Notes under the pieces: generated by a model
Told to the model about the DNA's origin: nothing
Databases searched by the model: none
Seen by the model: the letters and a program-made list of their open reading frames with translations, nothing else
DNA from: G963717155 sp963717155
GTDB lineage: Bacteria; Actinomycetota; Thermoleophilia; Gaiellales; JALYLC01
DNA: 64,000 nucleotides
Assembly (NCBI GenBank): GCA_963717155.1
Contig: OY970326.1
Coordinates: 248,001-312,000, forward strand
Direction: 5' to 3'
Made by a program: the position numbers and the translations under genes
Shown here: piece after piece, positions 61,394-64,000 of the stretch
Layout of the letters: each line of letters begins with the position of its first letter
Position numbering within the stretch: position 1 is the first letter of the stretch

Positions 61394-61426
61394 GTTGTTG
61401 CCAGAAACTAGACTGACTGTAGCACG

Positions 61427-62068
61427 ATGACCAACCCGCATCTACGAACGGAGACGGTGCTCTCGGGCGCCACGCTCGAGACCGCGCGTCGCGCCGCCAT
61501 CGTCGTGCACGGACGCGCGCAGACGCCTGCCTACATGCTCGAGCACCTCGTCGCACCGCTCGGGCTCGACGACGTCTGCTACGTGCTGCCGAGCGCCGCC
61601 GGGGAGTCCTGGTACCCGGGGAGGTTCTTCGAGTCGCGAGCCCTGAACGAGCCGTGGCTCGAACACGCCCTGGCGGCGCTCGACGGCGCGCTCGGGCTGG
61701 CGCGCGCGGCGGGGTTCGGCACAGACAGGATCGTCCTCGTCGGGTTCTCGCAGGGAGGCTGCCTCGTCAGCGAGCACGTCGCTCGCCGGCCTGCGCCCTA
61801 CGCCGGCGTCGCGGTGCTGACCGGTGGCCTGATCGGTGCGACCGGCGAGACCTGGGAGCCCGACGCGAACGCGACGCCGCTCGCGGGGCTGCCCATGTAC
61901 CTCGGGACGAGAGACGGAGACGACTGGGTTCCAACCGACCGGGTCCGGAGCTCGGCCGCGACGTTCGCGCGTGCCGGCGCGGAGGTCTCGCTCGACGTGC
62001 GCGAACCCGGCCCGCACGCGATCGATCCGGAGGACGTCGAGGCGGTGCGAAGCCTGCTCAGCTGCTGA
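61427..62068 (+). CDS. Phospholipase/carboxylesterase-family alpha/beta hydrolase
   Basis: 213 residues. Nucleophile elbow V-G-F-S-Q-G-G-C near residue 103; Asp in T-R-D-G-D-D-W-V; His in P-G-P-H-A-I-D near the C-terminus. Short single-domain esterase of the YpfH/Abhydrolase_2 type. Its 3' end overlaps the convergent hypothetical gene by 11 bases. Confidence 0.9.
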   Translation: MTNPHLRTETVLSGATLETARRAAIVVHGRAQTPAYMLEHLVAPLGLDDVCYVLPSAAGESWYPGRFFESRALNEPWLEHALAALDGALGLARAAGFGTDRIVLVGFSQGGCLVSEHVARRPAPYAGVAVLTGGLIGATGETWEPDANATPLAGLPMYLGTRDGDDWVPTDRVRSSAATFARAGAEVSLDVREPGPHAIDPEDVEAVRSLLSC

Positions 62069-62396
62069 GGTCGTCGTCCTCGAGCGACACGCGCAACGCG
62101 TCCGCGATCTGGGGGAAGCGCTTGCGGAGTCGCTTCAGCAACGCGGCCCGGTAGGCGATCGCAGCATCCTCGTCGAGGGTCATCGCGTAGGCGTCGGCCA
62201 TCCGCTCGAGCTCCTCGGCCGCCCACTCGACGCGGTCGGCCTCGTCGCCGAACGCCTCCTCCGCATCCTCCACGCTCGCGCGGCGCCAGCGCAGGCGCGC
62301 CTCTGCGATCTCCTGCAGCTCCTCCTGATGCTCCGACGCGAACAGGTCGAGCTGACGCTCGATCAGCTCGTCGAACTGGCGGCGGCGACGGAACAT
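62058..62396 (-). CDS. Hypothetical helical acidic protein
   Basis: 112 residues from ATG 62396. Entirely helical: F-D-E-L-I-E-R-Q-L-D-L-F-A-S-E-H-Q-E-E-L and R-W-R-R-A-S-V-E-D-A-E-E-A-F-G-D-E-A-D-R-V. No family recognised. Two bases after the thioesterase stop, so it closes the four-gene minus-strand operon that starts with the glutamate-synthase-like gene. Confidence 0.65.
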   Translation of the reverse strand: MFRRRRQFDELIERQLDLFASEHQEELQEIAEARLRWRRASVEDAEEAFGDEADRVEWAAEELERMADAYAMTLDEDAAIAYRAALLKRLRKRFPQIADALRVSLEDDDLSS

Positions 62397-62398
62397 GC

Positions 62399-62803
62399 TC
62401 AGATGCGCGCGAACGTCGCGCGCCCCACGGCGATCAGGCGGTCCGGCTCGCCCGATGCGGTCACGCGCACGTCGGCGACCGCGAGCGTTCTGCCTGCTCG
62501 CAGGCAGGTCGCGGTGATCCGCATCGGATCGGGGAGCGCCGGGCGCAAGTAGTCGCAGCGTAGATCGATTGCGACCCAGGCCTGCGAGCCGCTCGCGTGC
62601 ACGACGGCGTACCAGCACGCCGTGTCGACACACGTGGCGAGCGCGCCGCCGTGCAACGTGGGCGGCTCGATCGTCCCGAGCGCGACCCGCGTCGGCACGA
62701 GACGGCAGACGACCTCGCCATCCTCGATCCCGATGAAGGAGAAGCCGAGGGCATCGTCGAGCGGCGACCCGACGATGCCCTTGAGCTCGGCTTCCGTAGC
62801 CAT
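62399..62803 (-). CDS. PaaI-type hotdog thioesterase
   Basis: 134 residues from ATG 62803. Hotdog signature H-G-G-A-L-A-T near residue 53 with following D-T-A, then the long central helix. Hydrolyses acyl-CoA thioesters in the family; substrate unknown. Two bases after the preceding gene. Confidence 0.88.
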   Translation of the reverse strand: MATEAELKGIVGSPLDDALGFSFIGIEDGEVVCRLVPTRVALGTIEPPTLHGGALATCVDTACWYAVVHASGSQAWVAIDLRCDYLRPALPDPMRITATCLRAGRTLAVADVRVTASGEPDRLIAVGRATFARI

Positions 62804-62805
62804 AC

Positions 62806-63243
62806 TCAGTGGAGCGGTGGCTCCCAGCCCTCGAGCACCGCCGGCTTCCAGTCGGTGCCGACGGTCCTGGAGCCGTCGACCCACGGCCCGAGCTCGGGCT
62901 GCGGGAACTTGGCGTGCTGCTCCTTCAGCTGGATGCCGTAGGAGTTGCCCGACTGCAGGTGCTTGATCAGCACCTTGCGGGCGTACTCGTTCTCACGGCC
63001 CTCTGGGATGTCGAAGTAGATCTTGATGAACGCGTTCGTGTAGCGGTCGAACACGGCCTTCTGGCCGTCCTCCTCGAGCATCTCGATGTCCTCGAGCCAG
63101 TTCAGATCTCCGCCGGGCGTCGCTGCGAGCAGGTCGACATCCTCGACCAGGCTTCGATCCTCCTGGTACGGGAAGCGCTTGCCCGCGAGCGACTCGGTGT
63201 CGATCGCGGTGCCCTCGCCGGGATGGGTGTATCGCGTGGCCAT
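62806..63243 (-). CDS. Unrecognised conserved-looking protein in glutamate-synthase-like operon
   Basis: 145 residues from ATG 63243. Hydrophilic, aromatic-rich (R-F-P-Y-Q-E-D-R, W-L-E-D-I-E-M-L-E, Y-F-D-I-P-E-G-R-E-N-E-Y-A-R-K). Contains no Cys or recognised motif. Five bases after the FMN glutamate-synthase-like gene, so co-expressed; a partner or chaperone of that enzyme is possible. I do not know the family. Confidence 0.75.
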   Translation of the reverse strand: MATRYTHPGEGTAIDTESLAGKRFPYQEDRSLVEDVDLLAATPGGDLNWLEDIEMLEEDGQKAVFDRYTNAFIKIYFDIPEGRENEYARKVLIKHLQSGNSYGIQLKEQHAKFPQPELGPWVDGSRTVGTDWKPAVLEGWEPPLH

Positions 63244-63248
63244 GTCCG

Positions 63249-64000
63249 CTACTCCGTCTCGGCGCTGACGCCGGGCTGGGGGACCTGCGAGTGGAACATG
63301 TGATCTGCCTGCCGCTCGAGCAGCGCCTTGATCTCGTCGAGCGTGCGCTGCTCGGTGACGCCGGGAATGTAGTTCGTGCCCGCGAGGGGCACCTTCGCCA
63401 TCGCCGCGGCCTCGGTCGTCAACGCGCACAGGTCCTCGGGCTCGAGGCTGTGGATGTTCGTCTTGCCGCACGCGCGCGCGAGCATCTGCACCTCGAGCGT
63501 CAGCGTGTGCAGGAAGTTGTAGACGCGCTCGGCGGCCTCGTCGACCTTGAGACGCTTGCGCAGCTCGACGTCCTGCGTCGTGATCCCCACCGGGCAGCGC
63601 CCGGTATGGCAGTGGTAGCAGTGCCCGGCCTTGACGCCGATGGTGCCCTCGTAGTCCGTGACTCCGGGGATCTCCTTGTTGCAGTTCAGCGCCATCAGCG
63701 CCGAGTGTCCGAGCGCGACCGCCTTCGCCCCGAGCGCGATCGCCTTGGCGACGTCGCCGCCGTTCCGGATGCCGCCCGCGACGACGAGGTCGATCTCGTC
63801 GGCGAGCCCGACGTCCTCGAGCGCACGCCGGGCCTCGGGGATCGCGGCCATCAGCGGGATGCCGGTCTCCTCGGTGGCGATGTGCGGGCCGGCGCCCGTT
63901 CCACCCTCGGCGCCGTCCAGGTAGATGATGTCCGGGCCGCACTTGGCGGCCATGCGAACGTCGTCGTAGACGCGCGACGCGCCGAGCTTGAGCTGGATCG
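63249..64000 (-). CDS. FMN-binding glutamate-synthase-family protein, N-terminus cut by window edge
   Basis: 250 C-terminal residues; the frame is open to base 64000. Glutamate synthase FMN-domain features: D-G-A-E-G-G-T-G-A-G-P, V-A-G-G-I-R-N-G-G-D-V-A-K-A-I-A-L-G-A, and Cys cluster C-Y-H-C-H-T-G-R-C-P-V-G-I (for a [3Fe-4S] site). Such stand-alone domains occur in GltB-like, GlxD and N-methylglutamate synthase subunits. Heads an operon of four genes. Confidence 0.9.
   Translation of the reverse strand, partial: IQLKLGASRVYDDVRMAAKCGPDIIYLDGAEGGTGAGPHIATEETGIPLMAAIPEARRALEDVGLADEIDLVVAGGIRNGGDVAKAIALGAKAVALGHSALMALNCNKEIPGVTDYEGTIGVKAGHCYHCHTGRCPVGITTQDVELRKRLKVDEAAERVYNFLHTLTLEVQMLARACGKTNIHSLEPEDLCALTTEAAAMAKVPLAGTNYIPGVTEQRTLDEIKALLERQADHMFHSQVPQPGVSAETE

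Overview
The window is a high-GC chromosomal segment (most codons end in G or C, GTG and TTG starts are common, gene spacing is very tight) from what looks like an actinobacterium. The gene content (paralogous glutamine-synthetase-like ligases, glycolate and lactate oxidation modules, many APC/MFS permeases, an M. tuberculosis-type SOS box) would suit a deep-branching soil lineage such as Thermoleophilia. That placement is an inference; no rRNA or tRNA gene is present to test it.

Layout. 1-2346: partial glutamine-synthetase-like ligase with an APC permease. 2484-2693: small protein built of five-residue repeats. 2690-8535: lutABC lactate-oxidation operon behind a large GAF/PAS/SpoIIE phosphatase. 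8589-18263: assorted single genes (YdeI-like, HAD, EamA, two tandem PAS-GGDEF proteins, Tat-exported beta-propeller, APH kinase, cupins, lipoprotein). 18409-20985: DUF1326, DUF2182 and MetE-like genes, all broken by many small indels. 20998-22651: a 1.6-kb island between 35-bp direct repeats, inserted at the 3' end of a CAP-domain gene. 22617-29007: CAP protein, ABC-F ATPase, HtrA, M20 peptidase, DHA2 MFS. 29008-29319: a MITE-like element with TAA target duplication. 29340-37453: GFA, SMP-30, then a divergent catabolic cluster (GS-like ligase, ADC, ALDH and XRE-cupin on the minus strand; FAH, P450 and Rieske on the plus strand). 37251-47109: APC permease, SOS-box/DUF222-HNH gene, SOD, MFS, SRPBCC, SDR, enolase-superfamily enzyme, ECF sigma factor, aminotransferase. 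47313-52171: MarR, glcDEF and a FadR-type regulator. 52259-58389: two small stress-type proteins and a RidA/ThDP/ALDH/E1 operon. 58465-64000: SpoU methyltransferase, IclR, FAD oxidoreductase, esterase, and an operon led by an FMN glutamate-synthase-like protein that runs off the right edge.

How it fits together. The theme is aerobic catabolism of small organic acids and amines: lactate (lutABC), glycolate (glcDEF), possibly gamma-glutamylated amines (two GS-like ligases with permeases, an ALDH and a PuuR-like regulator), keto acids and aldehydes (ThDP enzyme, SSADH, E1 alpha/beta), each with a local regulator. Genes are joined by 4-bp ATGA/GTGA/TTGA overlaps, and five convergent pairs share a CTAG stop junction.

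Caution. Frameshifts are confined to about 18.5-21 kb and 36-40.5 kb and most behave as short insertions in otherwise clean coding frames. They may be sequencing errors rather than true pseudogenes.
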